The notes beneath the pieces are model-generated. The model made no database searches. It saw nothing but the letters and a program-made list of their open reading frames with translations, and had not been told where the DNA came from. Shown here piece after piece: positions 28,133-36,637 of a stretch of 64,000 bases of DNA; within the stretch, counting starts at the first letter, position 1, and each line of letters opens with the position of its first letter. A program made the position numbers and the translations under genes. This DNA is from Pseudomonas sp. NFACC02 (lineage in GTDB: Bacteria; Pseudomonadota; Gammaproteobacteria; Pseudomonadales; Pseudomonadaceae), in the NCBI RefSeq assembly GCF_900110765.1, contig NZ_FOEO01000011.1:78434-142433 (forward strand). Reading direction: 5' to 3'.

Positions 28133-29008
28133 TTACGTCTTCGTCAACCCCTCTTCCAGGTGCGCGAGCGCTTCCTCGCTCTTGAGCACCAACACGTCGC
28201 TCTCCAGTGAATCCAGCACCACTTCGGCGGTATTGCCGATCAGTGCACCGGGAATACCCGTGCGCCCGACCGTGCCGATGACCGTGACGGCTGCTTTCAG
28301 ATGGTGGGCGGTAAAAGGAATCAACACGTCCGCCGGCCCTTCGGCAATGTGGAAGTGGGCATCGTCGATGTTGAATTCGGTCTGAAAGACCTGACATTGT
28401 TCGCGGTACCGTCCTTCCACACTCGACGACAACTGATAGACAGGATCGGCGGCCGACAGCAGGGGTGAAGGGTGGGCGGCGATCACGTGCAGGTCTATCC
28501 CCGTGATTTGAGCAAGCTGGTGGCCATGCTCGATGATGCTGTAGTGCAGGGCGCTGTGTTCGCCGTCGGGATTGCCTACATCCACAGCCGCCAGAACGGC
28601 CGAACCTTTCCAGGGGCGATCGGATTTAACCATCAGTACCGGGCAAGGGCAGTAGCGAAGCAGCTTCCAGTCGGCGGGCGTCAGCAGGGCGCGCTTTAGC
28701 GTACTGTCGGGAAAGTGCTGTTTGATGACCAGATCAGAGCCTTCTGCCTGTTGCACCTTGATGATGGTCTGATGAACGCTCTCATGCCATTCCTGTTGCG
28801 CCGTGACGTTGAAGTCGTCGGCCTGGAGGTCCTGTTTGAGGGTTGCGAGCAGCTCGGAATGGTCGAACTTTTTGTCGCAAATCAACAGATGGAGGCTGGC
28901 CTCTGTCGCGTTGGCGATCAGACAGGCCCGTCGCATGGCCAGGCTTTCGACCGTGTCCGTTTCCGCGCTGGGTTCGATGATTACCAGAATCCTGCGAATC
29001 GATTGCAT
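28133..29008 (-). CDS. Tandem universal stress protein (UspE-like)
   Basis: A 291-residue cytoplasmic protein with two UspA domains (about 1-135 and 140-285). Domain 1 begins IRRILVIIEPSAE. Domain 2 ends with the nucleotide-binding pattern 'VIGTVGRTGIPGALIGNTAEVVL' (G-2x-G-9x-G-S/N type), so at least the second domain could bind ATP. GGAG lies about 9 nt upstream of the ATG. Double-domain Usp proteins take part in stress survival and motility in other gamma-proteobacteria; the specific role here is unknown. Confidence 0.9.
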   Translation of the reverse strand: MQSIRRILVIIEPSAETDTVESLAMRRACLIANATEASLHLLICDKKFDHSELLATLKQDLQADDFNVTAQQEWHESVHQTIIKVQQAEGSDLVIKQHFPDSTLKRALLTPADWKLLRYCPCPVLMVKSDRPWKGSAVLAAVDVGNPDGEHSALHYSIIEHGHQLAQITGIDLHVIAAHPSPLLSAADPVYQLSSSVEGRYREQCQVFQTEFNIDDAHFHIAEGPADVLIPFTAHHLKAAVTVIGTVGRTGIPGALIGNTAEVVLDSLESDVLVLKSEEALAHLEEGLTKT

Positions 29009-29161
29009 GAGCTGATCTCCCTGGAGTGTTCCATGAAGTATCCGACCACCTGGGCGCCAGGCTGTTCGATGAGTTCACTATAGGTGCCGTCGTCGCCCGT
29101 TGCGTTGATCGCGGTCATGCTTTTTCCGGCCAGAGACACTGGTTCTGTGCCTCAGGGCCCG

Positions 29162-29167
29162 TATAAT
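29162..29167 (+). promoter_or_regulatory. Consensus -10 box upstream of miaE
   Basis: TATAAT 33 nt before the miaE start. No good -35 at 16-18 bp spacing was found. Confidence 0.4.
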
Positions 29168-29200
29168 GCTGCGCCTTGTCTTCCAGCCAGTTGTGAAACC

Positions 29201-29809
29201 ATGCAGATTTACCCGGACGTCAATGCTTTTCTGCTTTGCCCCACCCCTGACCGCTGGGTGCAGACCGCGTTGCAGAATCTGGATATTTTGCTGATCGACC
29301 ACGCCAACAATGAAAAGAAGGCCGCCGGTGCGGCGTTTCAATTCATGTTTCAGTACAACGACAAATTCGATCTGCTGGCCAAGATGTCGCGTCTGGCGCG
29401 TGAAGAGCTGCGTCATTTCGAACAAGTGATCGGCATTATCAAGAAACGTGGCATCCCCATGGCCAATATCAGCTCGGCCCGTTATGCCGGTTCGTTGCGC
29501 AAACGGGTGCGCAACCACAACCCGTATCGCCTGACCGATGCGCTGGTGGTCGGCGCCATCGTCGAGGCGCGTTCGTGTGAACGGTTTGCGGCGCTGGTGC
29601 CGCACCTGGACGCTGACTTGTCGAAGTTCTATGCCAGCCTGCTCAAATCCGAAGCGCGGCACTTTCAGGACTACCTCAAACTCGCCTACCTCTATGGCGA
29701 TGAGGCGGACGTCAACGCCAAGATCGAAGAAATCCGGCTCGCCGAGCGCGAGCTGATCGAAAGTCCTGACGAGGATTTCCGCTTTCACAGCGGCGTGCCT
29801 GCGCTGTAA
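29201..29809 (+). CDS. miaE: tRNA-(ms2io6A37) hydroxylase MiaE
   Basis: A 202-residue diiron mono-oxygenase that hydroxylates the isopentenyl group of ms2i6A37 in tRNAs reading U-starting codons. It has a four-helix ferritin-like fold. Iron ligands fit 'REELRHFEQV' (E..H) and 'VEARSCERF' ... 'SEARHFQDYL' (E..H). The start MQIYPDVNAFLLCPTP at 29201 suits the family; the frame runs back to 29084 without support. It is divergent from the usp gene. Confidence 0.93.
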   Translation: MQIYPDVNAFLLCPTPDRWVQTALQNLDILLIDHANNEKKAAGAAFQFMFQYNDKFDLLAKMSRLAREELRHFEQVIGIIKKRGIPMANISSARYAGSLRKRVRNHNPYRLTDALVVGAIVEARSCERFAALVPHLDADLSKFYASLLKSEARHFQDYLKLAYLYGDEADVNAKIEEIRLAERELIESPDEDFRFHSGVPAL

Positions 29810-29884
29810 CGCCTTTTTATCGCTTACACCCGTACCGCTAGACGCCGGCTCCTGCCCGCCCCGGAGTATGTTGACGCCACAACA

Positions 29885-29949
29885 CCTGTAGGAGCCGGCG
29901 GAGGTTACGACGGTTTGGGCCGCATTCGCCAGCAAGCTGGCTCCCACAG
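29885..29949. repeat. Single REP doublet of the same family as the 17.7-18.3 kb array
   Basis: cctgtaggagccggcggagg ... cattcgccagcaagctggct cccacag. The same two arms that make up the 155-bp tandem units occur here once. Confidence 0.8.
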
Positions 29950-30120
29950 ATCGCATCTTCCGCACGCCCCGTCGGCAAGCCTGACGCCCACGCCCTCCGT
30001 GCAAATACGCACTCGTTCAAATCTCCTGCCCTCCAGGCAGAAGCGCATTCGCGCAACACTCCCGCCACCGATTCGGGCAACCACGCCGGTCAGGAACTCT
30101 GCATCCTAAAAATTGTTTCA

Positions 30121-30173
30121 TTGTGTGTTAGCTGCTTAGGCAGTAATATTCGAGGCATTCACTGCCTAGGCAG
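30121..30173 (+). promoter_or_regulatory. Promoter with two operator palindromes for the MarR-efflux operon
   Basis: -35 TTGTGT (30121-30126), 17-bp spacer, -10 TAATAT (30144-30149). Palindrome 1 CTGCTTAGGCAG (30132-30143) fills the spacer. Palindrome 2 CTGCCTAGGCAG (30162-30173) lies just downstream of the expected start site. Centres are 30 bp apart, about three helical turns. This is the layout expected for autorepression by the MarR protein encoded 18 nt further on. Confidence 0.7.
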
Positions 30174-30190
30174 ATAATTGGTGGCTATCA

Positions 30191-30664
30191 ATGGCGCATT
30201 TCACCCCCGAAAACTTTAACGACAGCTTTCTCGGCATGCTGCTTGGTCGAACCGAACAGCTGAAAAACCGCATCCTCGAAAAACACCTGGAACCCCATGA
30301 CGTCACCGCTCAGCAGTTCAAAGTGTTGGTGATCATTTCCAGATTCAATACCGATACCCCGGCCGAGCTGTGCCGTTCGCTGTCGCTGGACAGCGGTTCG
30401 ATGACGCGCATGCTCGATCGTCTTGAGCAGAAGGATCTGTTGGTCCGCACGCGCTGCGCGTCGGATCGTCGTCAGGTTCGGCTGGTGCTGACGGAGTCGG
30501 GGCAAGCGCTTTCCGACCTGTTGCCCGAGGTCGGTGCTGCCGCGATGAACGAGATGGTCGGCGTGCTGGAGCACAGCGAACTGGTCACGCTGGAGAAAAT
30601 CCTCACCAAGATTCTGGTGGCCTCGGCTGATCCCATCACACTCGCGCGGTTGGCAGGAAAATGA
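30191..30664 (+). CDS. MarR-family transcriptional regulator
   Basis: A 157-residue winged-helix dimer-forming regulator. The DNA-binding region runs from about 40 to 105, with 'TPAELCRSLSLDSGSMTRMLDRLEQKDLLVR' as helix-turn-helix and 'CASDRRQVRLVLTESG' as wing. It probably represses its own operon and is released by a toxic ligand, as for EmrR/MexR-type proteins. Its stop overlaps the start of the outer-membrane factor gene by 4 nt (ATGA). The likely operators are the two CTGCYTAGGCAG sites upstream. Confidence 0.93.
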   Translation: MAHFTPENFNDSFLGMLLGRTEQLKNRILEKHLEPHDVTAQQFKVLVIISRFNTDTPAELCRSLSLDSGSMTRMLDRLEQKDLLVRTRCASDRRQVRLVLTESGQALSDLLPEVGAAAMNEMVGVLEHSELVTLEKILTKILVASADPITLARLAGK

Positions 30665-32157
30665 ACATTCAAGCCAGGCAGAGCTCGGCTCTGCGCACTT
30701 CACTAAGCCTGGTATTCGTCGCACTGGTCATGGCCGGTTGCGCGAATTCCAAGGGCCTGAGCACCGAAGGGGTCGGCATTGATGCCAACAGCCTTCAAGC
30801 CGGACACAGCCTGCGGGGCGTCAGCCTGTCGCCGGCTGCCTGGCCCAGGCGCGACTGGTGGACGAGCCTCGGCGATCCGCAACTCAACGGTTTGATCACC
30901 GAAGCGTTGCGCGACAGCCCGGACATGCAGATCGCAGCGGCCCGCACCCATCAGGCGACCGCTGCGGCGTATGGCGCCGATGCCGAGCGCATGCCGAGCG
31001 TCGACGCCAGTGCCAGCGTCAGCCGTTCGCGTCTGGCGCGCGATCAGGACCCACTCGGGCAAGGTGGCCGTTACAGCACGCTGCGCAGTCTGGGCGCCAC
31101 CTTCGATTACACCTTTGATTTGTGGGGCGGCCAGCGAGCCGCCTGGGAAGCGGCGTTGGGGCAGGCTCGCGCCACCGAGATCGACCAGCGCGCCGCGCAG
31201 TTGACCCTGGCGGCCGACGTGGCCCGTGCTTACAGCGACCTCGGCCAAGCCTACGTCGTCCGCGATCTGGCCGCGGAAGACCTGAAACGCACCCGGCAAC
31301 TGCTCGAACTGGGCGAACGTCGTTTCAAATCGGGGATCGACAGCGAGTATCAGTACCAACAGACCCAAAGTCTGGAAGCCAGCGCCCGGGAATCCCTGGC
31401 TGACGCTGACAAGCGCTTGCGCACCGCGAAGATTTCCCTTGCCGTGTTGATGGGTAAAGGCCCGGATCGCGGTGAAGAGCTCGCTCGGCCCACGGCGCTG
31501 AAACCGGCGGTGGTGCAGTTGCCGTCAGTGGTGCCTGCCGAACTGCTCGGTCGTCGTCCCGATCTGGTGGCGGCCCGCTGGCGTGTGGAGGCGGCGAGCA
31601 AAAACATCGACGTCAGCAAAACGAATTTTTATCCGAACCTGAACCTCAGTGCGTCGGCGGGCGTTGAATCCCTGCTCGGTGATGCGATGTTCGGTTCGGC
31701 CAGCCGTTTCTTCAATGTGGCGCCCACCGTGTCCCTGCCGATTTTCGATGGCGGTCGTCGTCGCGCCGATCTGGATGCGCGGGACGCCGATTACGACCTC
31801 GCGGTGGCGCAGTACAACAAGAGCCTGGTGCGTGCGTTAGGCGATGTGAGCGACAACATCGGTCAGCTGCGCTCGATCAGCAGCCAGATCGATGCGCGTC
31901 AGGAAGCGACCGACGTCATTCAGAAGTCCTACAACACCGTCGTTCAGCGTTATTCATCAGGCATCGGTAACTACCTGGATGTGCTGTCCGTCGAGCAACA
32001 ACTGCTGCAATCGCAACGCCAACTGGCTGATCTCAACGCGGAACGAATCGATCTTTCGATCCAGTTGATGCAGGCCCTGGGGGGAGGCTTCGAAGAAAGC
32101 ACACCTGGCGAAAACGCCGCCCCGGCTGTCCCGTCAACTGCGTCGCTGAACCCTTAA
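30661..32157 (+). CDS. Outer-membrane efflux lipoprotein (NodT/OprM family)
   Basis: A 498-residue outer-membrane channel of a tripartite pump. It has a lipoprotein signal with lipobox VMAGC (Cys27) and two OEP repeats ('LITEALRDSPDMQIAAARTHQATAAAYGADAERMPSV', 'ELLGRRPDLVAARWRVEAASKNIDVSKTNFYPNLNLSASAG'). The 'GRRPDLVAAR' motif is typical of the NodT/OprM group. With the EmrA and EmrB proteins that follow it should form an envelope-spanning exporter of hydrophobic compounds. Confidence 0.92.
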   Translation: MNIQARQSSALRTSLSLVFVALVMAGCANSKGLSTEGVGIDANSLQAGHSLRGVSLSPAAWPRRDWWTSLGDPQLNGLITEALRDSPDMQIAAARTHQATAAAYGADAERMPSVDASASVSRSRLARDQDPLGQGGRYSTLRSLGATFDYTFDLWGGQRAAWEAALGQARATEIDQRAAQLTLAADVARAYSDLGQAYVVRDLAAEDLKRTRQLLELGERRFKSGIDSEYQYQQTQSLEASARESLADADKRLRTAKISLAVLMGKGPDRGEELARPTALKPAVVQLPSVVPAELLGRRPDLVAARWRVEAASKNIDVSKTNFYPNLNLSASAGVESLLGDAMFGSASRFFNVAPTVSLPIFDGGRRRADLDARDADYDLAVAQYNKSLVRALGDVSDNIGQLRSISSQIDARQEATDVIQKSYNTVVQRYSSGIGNYLDVLSVEQQLLQSQRQLADLNAERIDLSIQLMQALGGGFEESTPGENAAPAVPSTASLNP

Positions 32158-32167
32158 GGTAATCGTC

Positions 32168-33445
32168 ATGGCCACTGCCACTACCGAAAACAACGCTGCA
32201 AATGAACAAAAGTCCCCTGATGGCCAGCAAAAGGCAGGCCAGAGCCAGGCTTCCCAGGATCAGTCTGCCCCAGCGGGTCAGCCACAGAAAAACCCGCGTA
32301 AGCGCAAACTGCTGTTGATCGGTCTGGCGGCCATCGTGATCCTCGGCGGCCTGGGTGTCTGGGCCTGGTACGAAGTCTATGGCCGCTGGAACGAAAGCAC
32401 TGACGATGCGTACGTCAATGGCAACGTGGTGGAAATCACCCCGCAAACGACGGGCACGGTCGTCAGCATTGGTGCGGACGATGGCGATCTGGTCCGTGAA
32501 GGCCAGGTGCTGGTGCAGTTCGACCCCAACGATTCGCAAGTCGCGCTGCAGAGCGCCGAAGCGAATCTGGGGAAAGTCGTGCGTCAGGTGCGTGGTCTGT
32601 ACAGCAACGTTGACGGCATCAAGGCGCAGTTGGCAGCCCAGCGCGCCGAAGTGAAAAAGGCGCAGGACAACTACACCCGTCGTCGCAACTTGGCGGCGGG
32701 CGGGGCGATCTCCCAGGAAGAGCTGTCCCATGCCAAGGATGACTTGACCAGCGCGCAAAACGCGTTGGCGAACATCCAGCAGCAACTGGCGACCAGCACT
32801 GCACTGGTCGACGACACAGACGTTGCTTCGCACCCGGACGTCAAGGCGGCTGCCGCGCAATTGCGTCAGGCGTACTTGAGCAATGCGCGCAGCACGCTGA
32901 TTGCGCCGGTGACCGGTTACGTGGCCAAGCGCACCGTGCAACTGGGTCAACGGGTGCAACCGGGGACCGCGCTGATGGCGGTGATTCCGCTGGATCAGCT
33001 GTGGATCGACGCCAACTTCAAGGAAACCCAGCTGGGCAAGATGCGGATCGGCCAGCCGGTGGACATCGAAGCGGACCTGTATGGCAGTGACGTGAAGTAC
33101 AGCGGCACCGTAGACAGTGTGGGGGCCGGTACGGGCAGCGCGTTTGCATTGTTGCCGGCGCAGAACGCGACGGGTAACTGGATCAAGATCGTGCAGCGGG
33201 TGCCGGTGCGGATTCACATCAACCCGGATGAACTGGCACAACATCCGCTGCGTATCGGCCTGTCGACGGTGGTCGACGTCAACCTGCACGACCAGAGCGG
33301 TCCGGTCCTGGCGCAGCAGCCACCGAAGCAGGCGTCGTTCACCACCGACGTGTACGTCAAACAACTGGCTGACGCCGACAGCTTGATCAATCGTCTGATC
33401 CATGAAAACAGCGCCTCCGCCTCCGGCAATACCGCCCAGCGCTGA
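32168..33445 (+). CDS. emrA: EmrA-type membrane fusion protein
   Basis: A 425-residue periplasmic adaptor. A Gln/Ala/Ser/Pro-rich cytoplasmic tail of about 45 residues precedes one membrane span (about 46-68, LLLIGLAAIVILGGLGVWAW). Then follow the biotinyl-lipoyl-like half motifs 'TDDAYVNGNVVEITPQTTGTV' and 'STLIAPVTGYVAKRTVQLGQ', an alpha-hairpin (about 140-215) and the beta-barrel 'LDQLWIDANFKETQL'. It links the EmrB pump to the outer-membrane factor. The N-terminal tail is longer than in E. coli EmrA. Confidence 0.93.
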   Translation: MATATTENNAANEQKSPDGQQKAGQSQASQDQSAPAGQPQKNPRKRKLLLIGLAAIVILGGLGVWAWYEVYGRWNESTDDAYVNGNVVEITPQTTGTVVSIGADDGDLVREGQVLVQFDPNDSQVALQSAEANLGKVVRQVRGLYSNVDGIKAQLAAQRAEVKKAQDNYTRRRNLAAGGAISQEELSHAKDDLTSAQNALANIQQQLATSTALVDDTDVASHPDVKAAAAQLRQAYLSNARSTLIAPVTGYVAKRTVQLGQRVQPGTALMAVIPLDQLWIDANFKETQLGKMRIGQPVDIEADLYGSDVKYSGTVDSVGAGTGSAFALLPAQNATGNWIKIVQRVPVRIHINPDELAQHPLRIGLSTVVDVNLHDQSGPVLAQQPPKQASFTTDVYVKQLADADSLINRLIHENSASASGNTAQR

Positions 33446-33508
33446 TTCGCCGATCCATCCGCTCCGGCGTGACCGCCGGAGCCCTCTTCGAGTGTCAAAG
33501 GATTCGCG

Positions 33509-35041
33509 ATGAGTAACAACGCTCCCGCTTCTTTTACGCCGCCCAGTCTTTTGTTGACGACCATCGGTCTGTCGCTGGCGACGTTCATGCAAGTGCTCGA
33601 CACCACCATTGCCAACGTGGCGCTGCCGACGATCTCCGGCAACCTGGGGGTCAGTTCCGAGCAAGGCACCTGGGTCATCACCTCGTTTGCCGTGAGTAAC
33701 GCGATCGCCTTGCCGTTGACGGGCTGGCTGAGCCGACGCTTTGGCGAGGTCAAGCTGTTTATCTGGGCCACGATCCTGTTCGTGATGGCGTCGTTCCTGT
33801 GTGGTATTTCCACCTCGATGCCGGAACTGGTGGGCTTCCGTGTCGTACAGGGCGTGGTGGCGGGGCCGCTGTACCCGATGACCCAGACGCTGCTGATTGC
33901 GGTGTATCCGCCAGCGAAAAGGGGGATGGCTCTGGCCTTGCTGGCGATGGTGACAGTCGTCGCGCCCATTGCCGGGCCGATCCTGGGCGGCTGGATCACC
34001 GACAGTTACACCTGGCCGTGGATCTTCTTCATCAACGTGCCGATCGGGCTGTTCGCCGCGTTCGTGGTGCGTACGCAGATGGCGGCTCGCCCGGTGACCA
34101 CCAGCCGTCAACCGATGGATTACGTGGGGCTCATCACCTTGATCATTGGTGTGGGTGCTCTGCAGATCGTGCTCGATAAAGGCAATGACCTGGACTGGTT
34201 CTCCTCGAACTTCATCATCATCGGCACGGTGATCTCTGTGATCGGGCTGACGGCGTTCGTGATCTGGGAAATGACCGACGAGCACCCGGTGGTGAACCTG
34301 CGCCTGTTTGGTTTCCGAAACTTCAGGGTGGGCACGATCTGTCTGGTGATGGGGTATGCGGGGTTCTTCGGCATCAACCTGATCCTGCCTCAGTGGCTTC
34401 AGACGCAGATGGGGTACACGCCCACCTATGCCGGGCTTGCGGTGGCGCCGATCGGGGTTCTGCCGGTGTTGATGTCGCCGTTCGTGGGACGTTACGCCAA
34501 CAAGTTCGATTTGCGCATATTGGCCGGTCTGGCGTTTCTCGGGATTGGCATGAGCTGTTTCATGCGCTCGAACTTCACCAGTCAGGTGGATTTCGAGCAC
34601 ATCGCGCTGGTGCAGTTGTTCATGGGCGCGGGCATTGCGCTGTTCTTCATGCCGACCCTGAGCATCCTGTTGTCGGACTTGCCGCCGTCACAGATTGCCG
34701 ACGGTTCGGGCCTTGCCACCTTCCTGCGTAACCTGGGCGGCAGCTTCGCGGCCTCGTTGACGACCTGGATCTGGATTCGGCGGGCCAACATGCACCATGC
34801 CTACCTGAGTGAAAACGTGAACAACTACGAGTCGACGACCCGACAGGCGCTTGACACGCTGGGTGGGGCGAGCAATCAGGCGTATGCACAGCTTGACGGC
34901 ATGATCACCAGTCAGGCCTACATGATGTCCACGGTGGACTATTTCTACATGATGGGCTGGGTCTTCTTAGCACTGATCCTGATCATCTGGATGGCCAAAC
35001 CGCCGTTTGCAGCGAAGGCCGGGCCCGGGGCAGGGCATTGA
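33509..35041 (+). CDS. emrB: EmrB-type DHA2 drug exporter, 14 membrane segments
   Basis: A 510-residue major facilitator of the DHA2 family, exporting hydrophobic drugs or weak acids by proton antiport. It has the family motif 'LDTTIANVALPTISGNLG' in segment 1, 'GWLSRRFGEVKLF' in loop 2-3, and 'APIAGPILGGWITDSYTWPWIFFINVPIG' (antiporter motif C plus the DHA2 WRWIF-like signature). About 14 hydrophobic segments. It is last gene of the MarR-OMF-EmrA-EmrB operon; 63 nt separate it from emrA. Substrate unknown. Confidence 0.93.
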   Translation: MSNNAPASFTPPSLLLTTIGLSLATFMQVLDTTIANVALPTISGNLGVSSEQGTWVITSFAVSNAIALPLTGWLSRRFGEVKLFIWATILFVMASFLCGISTSMPELVGFRVVQGVVAGPLYPMTQTLLIAVYPPAKRGMALALLAMVTVVAPIAGPILGGWITDSYTWPWIFFINVPIGLFAAFVVRTQMAARPVTTSRQPMDYVGLITLIIGVGALQIVLDKGNDLDWFSSNFIIIGTVISVIGLTAFVIWEMTDEHPVVNLRLFGFRNFRVGTICLVMGYAGFFGINLILPQWLQTQMGYTPTYAGLAVAPIGVLPVLMSPFVGRYANKFDLRILAGLAFLGIGMSCFMRSNFTSQVDFEHIALVQLFMGAGIALFFMPTLSILLSDLPPSQIADGSGLATFLRNLGGSFAASLTTWIWIRRANMHHAYLSENVNNYESTTRQALDTLGGASNQAYAQLDGMITSQAYMMSTVDYFYMMGWVFLALILIIWMAKPPFAAKAGPGAGH

Positions 35042-35067
35042 TAGGGTTCAGCTCTCACACGGAATAT

Positions 35068-35100
35068 GATTGTTCCCACGCGGAGCGTAGGGACGATCAT
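35068..35100. repeat. Single palindrome of the GATCGTTCCCACGC REP family
   Basis: gattgttcccacgcggagcg followed by tagggacgatcat. It sits between the convergent emrB and lpxH genes, where it could also serve as a bidirectional 3' hairpin. Confidence 0.7.
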
Positions 35101-35107
35101 GTGTTTG

Positions 35108-35866
35108 TCAGTCGGGTGTATGCCCGATCGCCAGCGGCTTCTCGGGCACGAACCCGAAGGAGGTCAACTGAAAGCCCTGTTCGTCGACTTGCAACGCCCA
35201 ACCTTCGCGGTCCCAGTCTCCCAGCACGATCCGTTGAGCGGTCTGGTCGCCGATCTGCAGCTTGTGAATGGCGGGGCGGTGGGTGTGGCCGTGGATCAGC
35301 GTCTTGACGCCGAACTCGGTCATGATGCGCGGGACTTCTTCGGGGGTTACATCAACGATGTCGTTGGCTTTCATGCGGGTCTGCGCGCGGCTTTCGCTGC
35401 GCAGCTTGCGCGCCAGCTTGTGCCGGGTGCTCAGCGGCAGGTGACGCAGAACCCATAAAGTCAGGGGATTGCGCAGGTAGCGGCGCAGGCGCATGTAGGC
35501 TTCGTCGCGGGTGCACAGGCTGTCGCCGTGCATCAACAACACCGGCTCACCGTTGAATCGCACGACGCTCGGGTCGCTCAACAAGGTGCAGCCAGCGGCT
35601 TTGCAAAACGCCTTGCCGATCAGAAAATCGCGATTGCCATGCATCAGAAACACCTGCGTGCCGCTGTCGCTCAAGGCACGCAGGGCATCGCAGATCGAGC
35701 GCTGGAAGGGCGACATCGCATCATCGCCGATCCAGGCTTCGAAAAAATCCCCGAGGATATACAGCGACTCGGCGCCACGGGCGCGGTCAGTCAGCAGATC
35801 CAGAAACGCCCGGGTAATGTCCGGACGTCCTTCTTCCAGATGCAGATCGGAGATCAGCAGTATCAC
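35108..35866 (-). CDS. lpxH: UDP-2,3-diacylglucosamine diphosphatase
   Basis: A 252-residue peripheral membrane metallophosphatase that cleaves UDP-2,3-diacylglucosamine to lipid X and UMP in lipid A synthesis. The manganese-site motifs are all present: SDLHLEE (Asp7, His9), [29 protein letters not shown] and IHGHTHRP. The start overlaps the ppiB stop by 4 nt, so the two are cotranscribed, as in P. aeruginosa. Confidence 0.95.
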   Translation of the reverse strand: MILLISDLHLEEGRPDITRAFLDLLTDRARGAESLYILGDFFEAWIGDDAMSPFQRSICDALRALSDSGTQVFLMHGNRDFLIGKAFCKAAGCTLLSDPSVVRFNGEPVLLMHGDSLCTRDEAYMRLRRYLRNPLTLWVLRHLPLSTRHKLARKLRSESRAQTRMKANDIVDVTPEEVPRIMTEFGVKTLIHGHTHRPAIHKLQIGDQTAQRIVLGDWDREGWALQVDEQGFQLTSFGFVPEKPLAIGHTPD

Positions 35867-36366
35867 TCAACGATCTCTGCTTTCTCGATGATGACGTCAT
35901 CAGCAGGAACGTCCTGGTGGCCAGCCTTGGACGTGGTGGCGACGGCCTTGATCTTGTCGACGACGTCCTGACCTTCGATCACCTCACCGAATACCGCGTA
36001 GCCCCAGCCCTGAACGGTCTTGGCGCTGTGGTTCAGGAAGCTGTTGTCAGCGACGTTGATGAAGAACTGCGCGGAGGCCGAATGCGGCTCCATGGTACGG
36101 GCCATGGCCACCGAGTACTTCTTGTTCGGCAGGCCGTTGTCGGCTTCGTTCTGGATGCTTGGGCGCTTGTCTTTCTTCTCTTTCATGCCTGGCTCGAAAC
36201 CGCCGCCCTGGATCATGAAGTTGCCGATAACGCGGTGGAACACGGTATTGGTGTAATGACCGGCGTTAACATACTCAACGAAGTTGGCGACCGTGATCGG
36301 CGCTTTTTCAGCGTTCAGTTGCAGGACGATGTCACCGTGGTTAGTGGTCAGTTTTACTTTGGACAT
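35863..36366 (-). CDS. ppiB: Cyclophilin-type peptidyl-prolyl isomerase B
   Basis: A 167-residue cytoplasmic cyclophilin with no signal peptide, starting [17 protein letters not shown]. Active-site residues lie in '[14 protein letters not shown]' (FHRV...Q) and '[17 protein letters not shown]'. ATG 36366 suits the family; the frame runs 15 codons further upstream. Divergent from glnS across about 270 bp. Confidence 0.95.
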   Translation of the reverse strand: MSKVKLTTNHGDIVLQLNAEKAPITVANFVEYVNAGHYTNTVFHRVIGNFMIQGGGFEPGMKEKKDKRPSIQNEADNGLPNKKYSVAMARTMEPHSASAQFFINVADNSFLNHSAKTVQGWGYAVFGEVIEGQDVVDKIKAVATTSKAGHQDVPADDVIIEKAEIVE

Positions 36367-36637
36367 GTGCAAGTCGCTCTTTTGGAATTCGTGGTTGGAC
36401 GTGTCGATCACGGCTTACAGCGTAAATAAGTGCCGACGATTTCACCCAGGCGCGCAGTTTACAGAGGCTAGTCGCTTAACGGGTAGTCGCTGTTTAGTGG
36501 CGACCCGAAATGACCGATGGTACATCTCGGCTGTTTTGTCATTGCACGCTGTCAGGGGCTTGACAGGTTCGGCTATGATAGGCGCTTTGATTTATTCGGC
36601 CTACCCTGGCCAAGACTGTCAGGTTTTCAAGGATCCT

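Noticed and set aside
32033..34600. 855-codon open frame on the - strand across the efflux operon
   Set aside because: Antisense to emrA and emrB; very rich in Arg, His and Gln as expected of a shadow frame.
36560..36579. TTGACA...TATGAT as glnS promoter
   Set aside because: The spacer is 8 bp. The individual boxes are good but cannot be used together.
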